From: Pelagicoccus sp.
Lineage (GTDB): Bacteria; Verrucomicrobiota; Verrucomicrobiia; Opitutales; Opitutaceae
Direction: 5' to 3'
NCBI GenBank assembly: GCA_028284635.1
Contig: JANQRJ010000055.1
Location: 1-61,755, forward strand
DNA: 61,755 nt
A program made the translations under genes and the position numbers. The notes beneath the pieces are model-generated. The model was not told the origin of the DNA. It was given only the letters and a program-made list of their open reading frames with translations, and did no database searches. How positions within the stretch are numbered: position 1 is the stretch's first letter; the number at the start of each line of letters is the position of its first letter. Shown here one piece after another: positions 47,629-55,911 of this stretch.

Positions 47629-48557
47629 CAGATTTCTTCGCCCCGAGAGCTGGAAGATCCGAGCAAGGACTCGAGGAAGCCGCGTCCCGTCCCCTTCTCC
47701 TTAACCGCCAGCACCGCAGTGCTTTTAGCCTCGCGCAGCACGTCTTCCGCATTGCTGCCGACCAGGGCTGCCGTCAGAGCGCTCTTGCCCCGGCAGCCGA
47801 TGACCAGCAAGTCGTATCCATCTTCCTCGCACAGACTGAGAAGCCTCAGCCCAGGGACGGCGCTTTCCAGCACCCGAAGATTGGGCTCTATTCCTTTCAA
47901 ATCGCATTTGCCCAAAAACTCCTCCAAGCGTCCCTTAGCATGGCTGCGCAAGTCCTGCACGAATTCATCTCGAGGGATGCTCGCCTTGTGCAGGCCCGGC
48001 GGGATCTCGTACATCGTAATCGCATCGACGGACGGTAGGTCTCGAGCCACGGCAAAACTGGAGGAAACGTCCATCACGTATTTCGAATAGCGAGAGAAGT
48101 CCACCCCTGCGGCAATCTTGCTGTAGTGCCCGCTCGACTCCGCAGGCACCAGCAGGACCGAACACGGCGCCTTGCGGGCCAGCTTGGTCACCAGCCAAGG
48201 GTCGCTCTCGCATTCGCCCGTGATCACCAGATCGATATCCTGCGAGACGCAGCGCTCAAGCAAGGCCAGCGACGGATCCTGCTCCTCCAGCTCCACGGAA
48301 ACATTCGTCTCAGACTCGCCAGCGAACCCCTTCTCCACCGCGTCGCGAGCCCGTTCGCCTGCCGCCTCCTGAATCGGCTGCACCAGCCACGGGTACTGCT
48401 TCTGCAAAGACTCCGGCACCTCCACAGGCTCCCGCGAGTAGAGAAACGTGACGGATTCCGCCCGACTCAGCTTGGCCACCAGACTGGCAAAGCGAAGGAC
48501 CGAAGTGTCGCCGTGAGTGAGGGAGAGATTAACCAGAATTTTTTTGAAGCGATACAT
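47628..48557 (-). CDS. two-domain universal stress protein, first gene of the mrp operon
   Basis: A 309-aa protein with two tandem UspA domains (about 1-145 and 146-300). The first begins [20 protein letters not shown] and the second [20 protein letters not shown]; the second ends with [20 protein letters not shown], the G-x2-G-x9-GS ATP-binding pattern. Start chosen at MYRFKK; an upstream frame adds 30 unlikely residues. Stop and mrpA start share a base, so the protein is made with the antiporter and may sense nucleotide or stress state for it. Confidence 0.9.
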
Positions 48558-48921
48558 GCAGTTGGAACGTTCTAGATCACTGAGAGCCGAGCAGCCGGTT
48601 GCGCGAAAATTTTTCGCTAAAAATCTCCTTCGCAGCTTGACTGTCAAACCCTTTTTTGCGAATTATTTTTCACGTATTCAATTTCCGTAATTTAACCCAG
48701 CCCAAAACCATGACCAACGATAGACTGAACACGAAAGCGGAGAAGAATCCGCGGCGTCCCGCCCTTGGTTGGCGGAGCGGAAAACGGGGCTCCCTGAGGT
48801 CCTCCATAGCGAAAAGAATCTGGTCGTACGACGACGCTCGCGTAGCTGCCCGCACGCCACCTTTTTCATGGGCCGAAAGCCCTCTCAAGTGACAGAACGT
48901 AAAACCAATGAAAGCCATAGA
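48558..48921. other. divergent promoter region of usp-mrp and the HPF-like gene
   Basis: About 360 bases without a supported gene. An AT-rich stretch (GCGAATTATTTTTCACGTATTC, about 48658-48679) is the likeliest promoter area. Short frames on either strand show no family resemblance. Confidence 0.4.
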
Positions 48922-49266
48922 ATGAAAAGACTCACCTTCAAGAATGCCGCCTGTTTGATCAACCTCGTACGCGTTCGCCCCAGTCCAGCTATTTTCGGCT
49001 ACCTGTCGAAAAAGGCCGGCAGCATCTTTAGGCGACACCCCGGTCTGCAGGAAGTCAGGCTCGACCTCAAACGCGAGCCTAGCCGCGAGAGCGTCAACGA
49101 CTTCACTGCAAGAGCCCGCCTGGTGCTGCCCGGCTACGACAGGATCATAGAAAAGCGTAGCAACGACCTGTTCGCCGCTATCGCCGAGGTTATGGAAGTC
49201 GCCGACCGCCAGCTACGGCGCCGAGCTCGCCTCGCGCGAGCCAAGATCCGGCCGACCGCCGCCTAG
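48922..49266 (+). CDS. HPF/RaiA-like ribosome-associated protein, divergent
   Basis: A 114-aa protein with the HPF fold order: helix 'SPAIFGYLSKKAGSIFRRHP', strand 'EVRLDLKRE', strand 'FTARARLVLPGYDRIIEKRS' and helix 'NDLFAAIAEVMEVADRQLRR' then RARLARAKI. The basic last helix (RRRARLARAK) fits rRNA binding. It is shorter and more divergent than the hpf at 2075. Start taken at MKRLTFKN; a longer frame upstream is unlikely. A terminator follows at 49284. Confidence 0.7.
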   Translation: MKRLTFKNAACLINLVRVRPSPAIFGYLSKKAGSIFRRHPGLQEVRLDLKREPSRESVNDFTARARLVLPGYDRIIEKRSNDLFAAIAEVMEVADRQLRRRARLARAKIRPTAA

Positions 49267-49283
49267 AGGCCTTCGAGAAGTCC

Positions 49284-49314
49284 GCCGTCCTCAACGAGAG
49301 AGGACGGCTTTTTT
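49284..49314 (+). terminator. intrinsic terminator after the HPF-like gene
   Basis: Stem GCCGTCCTC (49284-49292) with GAGGACGGC (49300-49308), 7-nt loop, followed by six T. A classical Rho-independent terminator for the plus strand, 18 bp after the stop. Confidence 0.9.
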
Positions 49315-49420
49315 GGCTCCAGAAAACCAGGAAAGCCAATAGAAACTTGCGTGATGACGAAAAACTATTAGCGAACTTTACTTCATATTTCTTCTTAGAC
49401 AGCCCCGAAGCTCCTGAATC

Positions 49421-49714
49421 ATGCAACCAGCAGACAAGAATGCCTCTCATACTTGGACCTTTCTATCCAACCATTCCCACGTGCTCCTCTGTCTGCACCG
49501 AAGCCCCGACTGCGTACTGCGGGAAGTCGCCTTAGAAGTTGGCATCACCGAACGCGCCGTGCAGAAGATCGTCAGCGAAATGGAAGCCGGCGGCGTCTTG
49601 ACCCGCACTCGCGTAGGCCGACGCAACCGCTATACCATCAACAAGAACTGCAAGCTGCGCCACCCCATCGAAGCTCACCGCCGGGTAGCTGACCTGCTCG
49701 AATTCGTCAACTAG
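49421..49714 (+). CDS. winged-helix transcriptional regulator, short
   Basis: A 97-aa DNA-binding protein: helix-turn-helix LREVALEVGITERAVQKIVS (residues 33-52) and a wing region GVLTRTRVGRRNRYTIN. It fits the small MarR/ArsR-like winged helix regulators without an effector domain (helix-turn-helix domain-containing proteins). Effector and targets unknown. It may control the neighbouring genes. The alpha/beta hydrolase follows 24 bp downstream. Confidence 0.8.
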   Translation: MQPADKNASHTWTFLSNHSHVLLCLHRSPDCVLREVALEVGITERAVQKIVSEMEAGGVLTRTRVGRRNRYTINKNCKLRHPIEAHRRVADLLEFVN

Positions 49715-49738
49715 CGCCACGCCCCCGCAAGGCGGCCG

Positions 49739-50338
49739 ATGATCCACTTCTATCCAGGCATGGGTGCCACCGGCGCCATGTACAGTGGTCCCTGGCGACG
49801 CCTCTCAAACGCCGCTTTCCACGACTGGCCACCCTACCAGGGTGAAACAACCATCCCGCAAATCGCAAAGCGGCTGATAGGCGAACACGCCATTCGCCCC
49901 GGCCATAGCGTGGCTGGATCCTCGCTCGGCGGGATAGTCGCTTGCGAAATCGCTAACCAACTAGAGACCGACCGGCTCATCCTGATCGGAAGCGCAAGGA
50001 GCAAGCAGGAGATCAGCGCTATCCTCGCCCTACTTCATCCACTAGCGAAACTCGCCCCGCTAGAATTCCTGCGGCAAGCCGCTGGCAAGTTTCCTCAAGA
50101 GCTTTCCGCCATGTTCGCCCAGTCCGATCCAGCCTTCGTTCGAGCTATGTGCCAGGCCATTTTCAAATGGGAAGGACTGAAATCAGATGTAACAAAAATC
50201 CGGATACATGGAAAAAACGACCGGGTCATTCCCCTACCCTCCGACGTTCGACACCCTATCGACGGTGGACACCTAATCGCGATGACCCATCCAGAAGAGT
50301 GTATCGAACAGATGGGACAAAGCGGAGCCCGAATCTAA
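49739..50338 (+). CDS. alpha/beta hydrolase
   Basis: A 199-aa short alpha/beta hydrolase. The nucleophile elbow GSSLGG (residues about 60-65, VAGSSLGGIVACEIA) and a late GGHLIAM, with the His of the triad, are clear, plus the GKNDRVIP acid-residue block. Small esterase- or lipase-like enzyme without signal peptide, so cytoplasmic. Substrate unknown. It follows the winged-helix gene in the same direction. Confidence 0.82.
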   Translation: MIHFYPGMGATGAMYSGPWRRLSNAAFHDWPPYQGETTIPQIAKRLIGEHAIRPGHSVAGSSLGGIVACEIANQLETDRLILIGSARSKQEISAILALLHPLAKLAPLEFLRQAAGKFPQELSAMFAQSDPAFVRAMCQAIFKWEGLKSDVTKIRIHGKNDRVIPLPSDVRHPIDGGHLIAMTHPEECIEQMGQSGARI

Positions 50339-50397
50339 ACGCAGCCCGCAACTCGATGTGCAGTCCCATAGGAACGCCTGCCCTTCGTCACCCTTGA

Positions 50398-50435
50398 GTG
50401 CAGTATTCCTGGTCACCTGACCAAGAATACTGCAC
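50398..50435. repeat. family E hairpin, copy 2
   Basis: GTGCAGTATTCCTGGTCA (50398-50415) against TGACCAAGAATACTGCAC (50418-50435), one mismatch, two-base loop. Confidence 0.85.
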
Positions 50436-50583
50436 AGGCGGGTTTCGAACTTCTGGAAACGCGGCAGATTGATAGGCGTGGCTTATTAGGAATCCGACAA
50501 ACTGCTCTCGTGGTCGTCGTCCGCGAGTTTCAGTAAGGCTGCGAATAAAGATCCCCTTCAAGCGGGCTGAGTATTCAAAAATA

Positions 50584-50658
50584 GGTAGGGACGGACCGCC
50601 GGGCCGTCCGCAGTGCAGGATCAGGCTTCGACGGACGGCTCGGCGATCCGTCCCTACC
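50584..50658. repeat. family A element
   Basis: GGTAGGGACGGACCGCCGGG at the left and a GGATCCGTCCCTACC-like right end bracket CCGTCCGCAGTGCAGGATCA. The core GCAGTGCAGGATC is shared with the copies at 52817 (GTTGCAGGATC) and 61694 (GCAGTGCAGGATC). Confidence 0.85.
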
Positions 50659-50783
50659 CCAAGTATCTTAAACCTAACTCGAATGAAATCGTTCATACCA
50701 CCGCGATGAAGATGACGGCTGCCCAGCGGTTCAAGACGAGGCGCTCGACACAGTAGCAGCTTTTGGAGAGGCAATATCGCTTC

Positions 50784-50933
50784 GTAGCGCGGAGCTTCAG
50801 CCCGCCCGCGTCTGCGATTCACCTTCATCATCCCCCTCCTCATCTTCATCCTCATCCCGGGATGAAGATGAGGATAAAGATTAAGATGAGGATATTGAAC
50901 CGATCCGGACGCAGGCTTGTAGCTCCGCACTAC
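50784..50933. repeat. family B palindrome with GATGAG hairpin inside
   Basis: GTAGCGCGGAGCTTCAGCCC at the left and AGCTCCGCACTAC at the right form the shell; inside is a CTCATCTTCATCCTCATCCC / GATGAAGATGAGG hairpin, imperfect on its right side (GATAAAGATTAAGATGAGG). Confidence 0.85.
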
Positions 50934-50987
50934 TTCGTCCAGGCCATTAACAGCCCCATCAGGACGCCTTCCCTCCATCACCTTCTG

Positions 50988-51025
50988 GTGCAGTATTCCT
51001 GGTCAGGTGACTAGGAATATTGCAC
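50988..51025. repeat. family E hairpin, copy 3
   Basis: GTGCAGTATTCCTGGTCA against TGACTAGGAATATTGCAC, with two G-T type wobble differences. Confidence 0.85.
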
Positions 51026-51074
51026 AGACGGCTCCCGTCAGTAGATCTTGAGCGGTCAGTCTGACGAGCACGGC

Positions 51075-52832
51075 CTACTGGGAATCTGGCGCGGCACTCT
51101 CATTGCCGTCTTCCGCGAGTTTCAGCAGAGCCACGAATGAAACCGTCCATACTGCTGCGATGGAGATGGCGTCCGCCCAGCGGTTCAAGACGAGGAACAT
51201 GGGCAACATGAAGGTCGAGACCTGCCAAACGACGGCAACCGCCAAGCGTATCCAGTTCTTGCGAAGCTCTGCTTGATGAGGCGATTTCCAATCCTTCCGC
51301 CAGAGCCCGTTCGGGCGTATCTGCTGGTAGAAACGATGGAGGGCTTTCGTTGGAGTGGGTTTGAAGGCGAAAGCGCCGGCGATGCAGCCGAGAAGGGAGA
51401 TCGACGAAACGGCGGCGAGCGTTTGGGCTTCGTTTAGTTCCTTTCCAAACGGCGTGATCGCCGCCAGGAGCGAAGCGGCGAACCCGAAGACGATTCCCAG
51501 GCTAAAGCCTTCTCCATTGAAGCGTCCCCAAAACCAGCGCAGGGCGAACGGAACCAGGAAAGCCGGAAAGAGCTGTATGACGATCGTTATCCAGACATCC
51601 ACTACGGACTCGACCACGAGCATGGCGAGAACCAGCCCTAGGGCGACGATCGCGATCGAAGCGACGTATCCGCAACGCACTTGCGCCTTTTCGTCAGCTC
51701 CTTCTCGCAGCGGCAGGTAGAGGTCGCGAACCACGTACGAGGCTCCCGCATTGATGGTGGAGTCGAAGGTCGACATGGAGGCGGCGAAGAGCGCAGCGAC
51801 TACGATGCCGCGAACGCCGTTGGGAAAGATGTCGGACGTCAACGCTTGCGGGAGCAGTTTCTCGGGATCTTCCCCGCCGATCCCCAAGTGGATTCCGATA
51901 ATGGCGATGCCGATCGCCATGGGCCAACGGAAGGCGAAGAGCAGCGTCCAGAGCATGCCTATCTTCTGGCATTCGGAGGGAGTGCGGGCGGCGTAGAAAC
52001 GCTGGGCCATGTAAGCCGAACCTCCACTGCCTCCCAGCCCCTCCACCATGCCTTTCGCCATCCAGGCGAGGAGAAAGGCGCCGAACAGCTCGTACTGGCC
52101 CAATCCGGAGTCGCTCGTCTTCGGCAGTACCGTGTTGAGCCGATTCGCTTCCCACCTTCCTAGCAGCTCGGCGTCGACAAGCATTCCTGCTTGGATGGAT
52201 ATGTAGATGGCGGCAGCCGCTATGAGAAATCCTTGAAAGACGTCGGTCCAAACGACCCCGAAAAGCCCGCTGAGCAGCGTGTAGACCAAGGCGATAAGCG
52301 CCATGCCGATCGAGCAGGTCGCGGGACTGAACGGGAGAAAGACGGCCAGAAACTTGCCCGCCGCAGCGAGAAAGAAGACCACCATGCCGATAGTGATGAC
52401 AAGGTAGGTAAGAGCCGCCAGAAAACGGGCGGACTTGCCTCCAAACCCGTCGCCGAAACGCAGCTTCATCCACTCGGCCGTAGTGACAACCTGACTACGC
52501 TGGTGCCACTTTCCCATGAAGGCGAGAAAGACGGCGATGGGAAGTACCACACCGCCGCGCATCTCGATGAAGAATCCATGAACGCCATACAGGTAGAGCA
52601 TGGTGACGATGGTCATCGTGCCAGCGGCGTCGAGATTGCTGGACATGCCCGACGCTCCAAGGGCCCACCAGGGCAGCTTCCGTCCACCTAGGAAATAGGC
52701 TTCCGAGTCGGTTCGAGCGCGACGCGAAAGGTAGGCTCCGCAGGCCAGCAGACCTAGGAGGTAGATGACGATGATACTGTAGTCGAGCGGGGAGATGGGA
52801 GAGCTAGTAGTTTGAAGGTAGGGCCCGATCAC
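51075..52832 (-). CDS. sodium:solute symporter (SSS family)
   Basis: A 585-aa cytoplasmic-membrane symporter with about 13 spans of the LeuT-fold SSS family (SglT/PutP relatives). YFLGGRKLPWWALGASGMSS is the family opening motif, SAYMAQRFYAARTPSECQK and AALFAASMSTFDSTINAGAS fit the substrate and sodium core region. Position after the PfkB gene suggests sugar transport. Start is a GTG (GTG ATC GGG CCC TAC) that lies inside the palindrome at 52817; no better start is seen before TM1, so either the repeat supplies the start codon or translation begins at a weak codon downstream. Confidence 0.88.
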   Translation of the reverse strand: MIGPYLQTTSSPISPLDYSIIVIYLLGLLACGAYLSRRARTDSEAYFLGGRKLPWWALGASGMSSNLDAAGTMTIVTMLYLYGVHGFFIEMRGGVVLPIAVFLAFMGKWHQRSQVVTTAEWMKLRFGDGFGGKSARFLAALTYLVITIGMVVFFLAAAGKFLAVFLPFSPATCSIGMALIALVYTLLSGLFGVVWTDVFQGFLIAAAAIYISIQAGMLVDAELLGRWEANRLNTVLPKTSDSGLGQYELFGAFLLAWMAKGMVEGLGGSGGSAYMAQRFYAARTPSECQKIGMLWTLLFAFRWPMAIGIAIIGIHLGIGGEDPEKLLPQALTSDIFPNGVRGIVVAALFAASMSTFDSTINAGASYVVRDLYLPLREGADEKAQVRCGYVASIAIVALGLVLAMLVVESVVDVWITIVIQLFPAFLVPFALRWFWGRFNGEGFSLGIVFGFAASLLAAITPFGKELNEAQTLAAVSSISLLGCIAGAFAFKPTPTKALHRFYQQIRPNGLWRKDWKSPHQAELRKNWIRLAVAVVWQVSTFMLPMFLVLNRWADAISIAAVWTVSFVALLKLAEDGNESAAPDSQ

Positions 52833-52891
52833 CGAGCGGGCCGTGTTGCAGGATCCATTCTTCGCGGCCCGCTCGGCGATCGGGCCCTACC
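52817..52891. repeat. family A element overlapping the symporter start
   Basis: GGTAGGGCCCGATCACCGAG and six more bases (52817-52842) pair with 52866-52891 with one mismatch; the centre reads GTGTTGCAGGATCC. The GTG start of the symporter (minus strand) and its first five codons are inside the left arm. Confidence 0.9.
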
Positions 52892-52925
52892 TCGAACCAA
52901 ATTGAAACGCTCACAACGGAAAGCC

Positions 52926-53813
52926 CTATTCCAATCCTATTCGTGCGGGATCATAGTGCGGTTGGGCGCCGCGGGAGCTGGCGACGTAGGCGCCCAGGTC
53001 AGCCGCGTTTTTCAGGGCGACGTTCGCTTCGCGACCTTTCAGGCGATAGACGGCAAATGCGGCGGTGAATGAATCGCCCGCCCCGATAGTGTCCTTCACT
53101 TGCACCGGTCTCGGCGTGACGCGACTCATCTTTTCGTTCGCGTAGCGAATCGCTCCCTCCGCGCCTAGAGTAACGAGCAGCTCGTTGACGCCTAGCAGCA
53201 AGGAGCATTCCCTTATGGCGTCTTCCAGGTCGAAACGTTCCGGGGTAGCCGCGATCAAGCGATAGAGTTCTTCGCTGTTGAGCTTCACTACATCGGCTAG
53301 CCGCGCGAAGTGGAGGGCTCGCTTCAGGTCGTCGTAGGGCGGGCGAAGATTGACGTCGCAGATCTTCGAGCCGCCAAACGATTGCAGGAGTCTCTCGAGA
53401 CAGTATCGACTCGGCTCGGAACGCGTGGCGAGAGAGCCGTAGACCAGGGCATCGGCTTTGAGAACGGTTTCGCGTTCCGCAGAGTCCAAGGAGATTTCGT
53501 CCCAGGCCGACGGATAGCGGATATCGTAGCTTGCGTTCCCCTGCTCGTCCAGTCTGGCGATCGCGACGCCCGTCTCCAGAATATCATGACGCTTGATCAG
53601 GTCGACGCTCATGCCCGCCAATCTCGCTCGATCAATCACCTGGTCTCCCAGAAGATCGTCCCCGACGCAGGTGATCGGCAGGGCTTTCGCCCCTAGCCTT
53701 GCGGCGTGGAACGCGACATTGAAAGGCGCGCCGCCCAGAAAGAGGCCTTCCGAAGCGCAGTCCCAGAGAGCTTCGCCGAAGGTCGCGACAGTTGGCGCAT
53801 CTTCCAGACTCAT
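52926..53813 (-). CDS. PfkB-family sugar kinase, probable fructokinase
   Basis: A 295-aa ribokinase-fold kinase. GEALWD, GGAPFNVAFHAARLGAKALP (N-terminal PfkB signature) and DTIGAGDSFTAAFAVYRLKG (C-terminal signature with catalytic Asp) are clear. Start placed at MSLEDAPTV, giving a 4-bp ATGA overlap with the upstream HAD-glycosidase gene. Together with the GT4 and HAD-GH genes it would phosphorylate fructose released from the disaccharide; a fructokinase sits likewise in the mannosylfructose operon of Agrobacterium and in sucrose clusters of methanotrophs. Confidence 0.9.
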   Translation of the reverse strand: MSLEDAPTVATFGEALWDCASEGLFLGGAPFNVAFHAARLGAKALPITCVGDDLLGDQVIDRARLAGMSVDLIKRHDILETGVAIARLDEQGNASYDIRYPSAWDEISLDSAERETVLKADALVYGSLATRSEPSRYCLERLLQSFGGSKICDVNLRPPYDDLKRALHFARLADVVKLNSEELYRLIAATPERFDLEDAIRECSLLLGVNELLVTLGAEGAIRYANEKMSRVTPRPVQVKDTIGAGDSFTAAFAVYRLKGREANVALKNAADLGAYVASSRGAQPHYDPARIGLE

Positions 53814-55876
53814 ACGATCTTCAACAGGTGACAGGCCTTTATGAATTCCGAGCAGGACCACGCTTGGTAGACCTTGCCCATGGGCTTGCCGGTCTGGCCG
53901 TGAGCCCATTCGTTGAACTCCCATTCGCCGCCGATTCCCGACTGGTTCAGCTTGGCGAGCTTGACCAGCTCCTTGACCGCGAGTTCGTGAAAGCCGAGCT
54001 TATAGATGTACTGTACCCACATTGCTCCTACAAACGGCCAGATTCCTCCATTGTGATAGTGGTGGGGAAGGTTCAGAAGGTTGACCGTGTAGTACGGTTT
54101 CCAGTCGGGATCCCCTGCCTGCACGACGGGGTATAGATTCGCGACAGGAAACGGCTCGTTGACGCTGACCCCCCACATGAAGCGGAAGGTCTTCTGGGCC
54201 TGCTCGATATCCAGGACGTCCAGGAGAAAGGCGAGAATGTTGCCATAGACATCGCAGCGCCAGTCGAAGGAAAAAGGCGTCGTCTGCGCCAGCAAGTACT
54301 GCGTATCGCCAAGCGAGGTCTGTCTATCGGCAAAGGTGTATTCGGTATCCCCGTTCCTTCTGATGCTCGGCCAGAACTTGCGCAGGATGGACCGCTTCAC
54401 GTGGCTGGCCCAGCGCAGATAGTCTCCCGCCATACGGTGCTCGCCGAGCTTCTCCATCATGCGTCCGAAACAGACGTTCGCCCGGTACCAAAGCACCTCA
54501 TCGTAGAGCGGGTTGTAGCTGCGACCGAAGAGGTCGGTCCAGTCGCCGGCTTCGGGCACTTCGATAAGACCGTCGTTGTTGGAGTCCTGAGCGCTGAGCC
54601 AGTCCATGACTCGCTGCAGGCGACCCCACTGCTCGCGAAGGAATGCTATGTCGTTAGTGTGATTGCTGTATTCAAAACAGGCGATGATGACCCAAATCCC
54701 GCTGTCGATCGAACAGATGCCGCCGACCCCGGAGTAGTCTGGCTCTTCGGTATCGATAGAGACGTTGGCGGGCACTTGCCCAGGAGGCGTGATATGGTCG
54801 AGAAGCGTGGTGAGCGTCGCCTTTTGGCACTGGCGAACGTCTTGGTCTTCCAGTTTCAGCGAGCCGATCACCGTGATGGCTCCATCGCGAGCCCAGACGC
54901 TACGGTAGTTCTGGTCCGTGCCTTCGGAGACGTTGTCCTCCAGGGAGCAAGCCGAAAATCCCATCGGCGTGATATTCCGGCGCAGACCTTCGATAGCCTT
55001 TTTGTATGCGACTTTCAGATACGAGAGATCGCTCTTGTCGACATGGGACTCCTCTTCCTCGTGTACCAGACGCAGAGTATCGGGATGAATAGTCGGGTCG
55101 CTCAACTCCAGGGCCCCATCACGGACAGGTTCGCATATCGTCTCGATAGCCCCGAAATGCAAAAGCCCCTCCAGGACGCCATCAGCGCAGGAGCCTTCCG
55201 CTCGATGCACGTCGAGCCCCACGGTGTGCTCGTGAAGCTCTGGCTGGGCATTGCCAACTACGATGCCGTGGATGCCCGGCAGGTGAAACATGGCAGCGTC
55301 GTTTCCCGTGTCGCCCGCCACGACAACCTGCTCGCGCGGAATTCGCAGTCGCTTCAGCAGCCATGAGAGGGCGTTGCCCTTGTTGGCGTACTTCGGCAGA
55401 ATATCGAGGTCGCGACTGGATGAATACACGATATTGACGTCGAGACCGGCCTCTTCGAGCGCCCTTTCCATTCCCTCAAGATCCTCCGAGGCCGCGTTTT
55501 CGAGATACCAGCTTGTTTTGAAGGGAGCTTGGTACTTCTTCGGCTGCCTTGTGGCTTTAGTGAAACTGGATACGACTTCGTCCGCCCTTTCTCGGTCCCA
55601 TCCCTCTTCGAGAACATCGGCGAAGTCCTTTATCTTCGTCTTCTTCTTGAAGCTGTATATGGACGTGCCGACGCCGCAGATCAGGTAGTCGGGTTCGACG
55701 AGGTCGCCACGTTCGATCAGTTCCAGCATGTCGTCCAGCATGCGCCCGGTATTGTAGCACAACCGAGGCCGACGTTTCCGCTTTTGCGTTTCCCTCCACG
55801 TGGCGTTGAAGCGCTCTAGAGCATCCGGCTTGCCGATCAGAGTTCCGTCGATGTCGGTGGAGAAAAAGCGGATCAT
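53810..55876 (-). CDS. HAD sugar-phosphate phosphatase fused to a GH100-like glycosidase
   Basis: A 688-aa fusion. Residues 1-245 are a HAD-IIB phosphatase: DxD in FFSTDIDGTL (Asp8, Asp10), Lys166 in KYANKGNAL, and GDTGND (188-193), the arrangement of sucrose-phosphate or mannosylfructose-phosphate phosphatases. Residues about 285-688 are an (alpha/alpha)6-barrel glycosidase: VWARDG (328-332), PPGQVPANV, CSIDSGIWVII, GDWTDLFGRSYNPLYDEVLW (444-463), a pattern resembling neutral/alkaline invertases of GH100. Start placed at MIRFFSTD; the longer frame adds 66 residues overlapping the synthase gene. If both halves are active, one protein can release and split the same disaccharide. The ATGA overlap with the fructokinase gene supports a common pathway. 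Confidence 0.85.
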   Translation of the reverse strand: MIRFFSTDIDGTLIGKPDALERFNATWRETQKRKRRPRLCYNTGRMLDDMLELIERGDLVEPDYLICGVGTSIYSFKKKTKIKDFADVLEEGWDRERADEVVSSFTKATRQPKKYQAPFKTSWYLENAASEDLEGMERALEEAGLDVNIVYSSSRDLDILPKYANKGNALSWLLKRLRIPREQVVVAGDTGNDAAMFHLPGIHGIVVGNAQPELHEHTVGLDVHRAEGSCADGVLEGLLHFGAIETICEPVRDGALELSDPTIHPDTLRLVHEEEESHVDKSDLSYLKVAYKKAIEGLRRNITPMGFSACSLEDNVSEGTDQNYRSVWARDGAITVIGSLKLEDQDVRQCQKATLTTLLDHITPPGQVPANVSIDTEEPDYSGVGGICSIDSGIWVIIACFEYSNHTNDIAFLREQWGRLQRVMDWLSAQDSNNDGLIEVPEAGDWTDLFGRSYNPLYDEVLWYRANVCFGRMMEKLGEHRMAGDYLRWASHVKRSILRKFWPSIRRNGDTEYTFADRQTSLGDTQYLLAQTTPFSFDWRCDVYGNILAFLLDVLDIEQAQKTFRFMWGVSVNEPFPVANLYPVVQAGDPDWKPYYTVNLLNLPHHYHNGGIWPFVGAMWVQYIYKLGFHELAVKELVKLAKLNQSGIGGEWEFNEWAHGQTGKPMGKVYQAWSCSEFIKACHLLKIV

Positions 55877-55911
55877 AGTCCCGTAAGAACGGATTCCAGG
55901 TCGAATAGCAA

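Larger units (their letters stand above)
50339..51074. other. repeat-filled spacer between hydrolase and symporter genes
   Basis: A 736-bp region of convergent genes that contains four palindromic elements: 50398 (family E), 50584 (family A), 50784 (family B with GATGAG core) and 50988 (family E). Both family E copies are preceded by similar sequence (GGAACGCCTGCCCTTCGTCA at about 50371, AGGACGCCTTCCCTCCATCA at about 50961), so the repeat unit is longer than the hairpin. Confidence 0.7.

Noticed and set aside
50398-51025. Repeated hairpins could be read as a small CRISPR array.
   Set aside because: Only two copies 590 bp apart, each an inverted repeat, with no equal-sized spacers and no cas genes.
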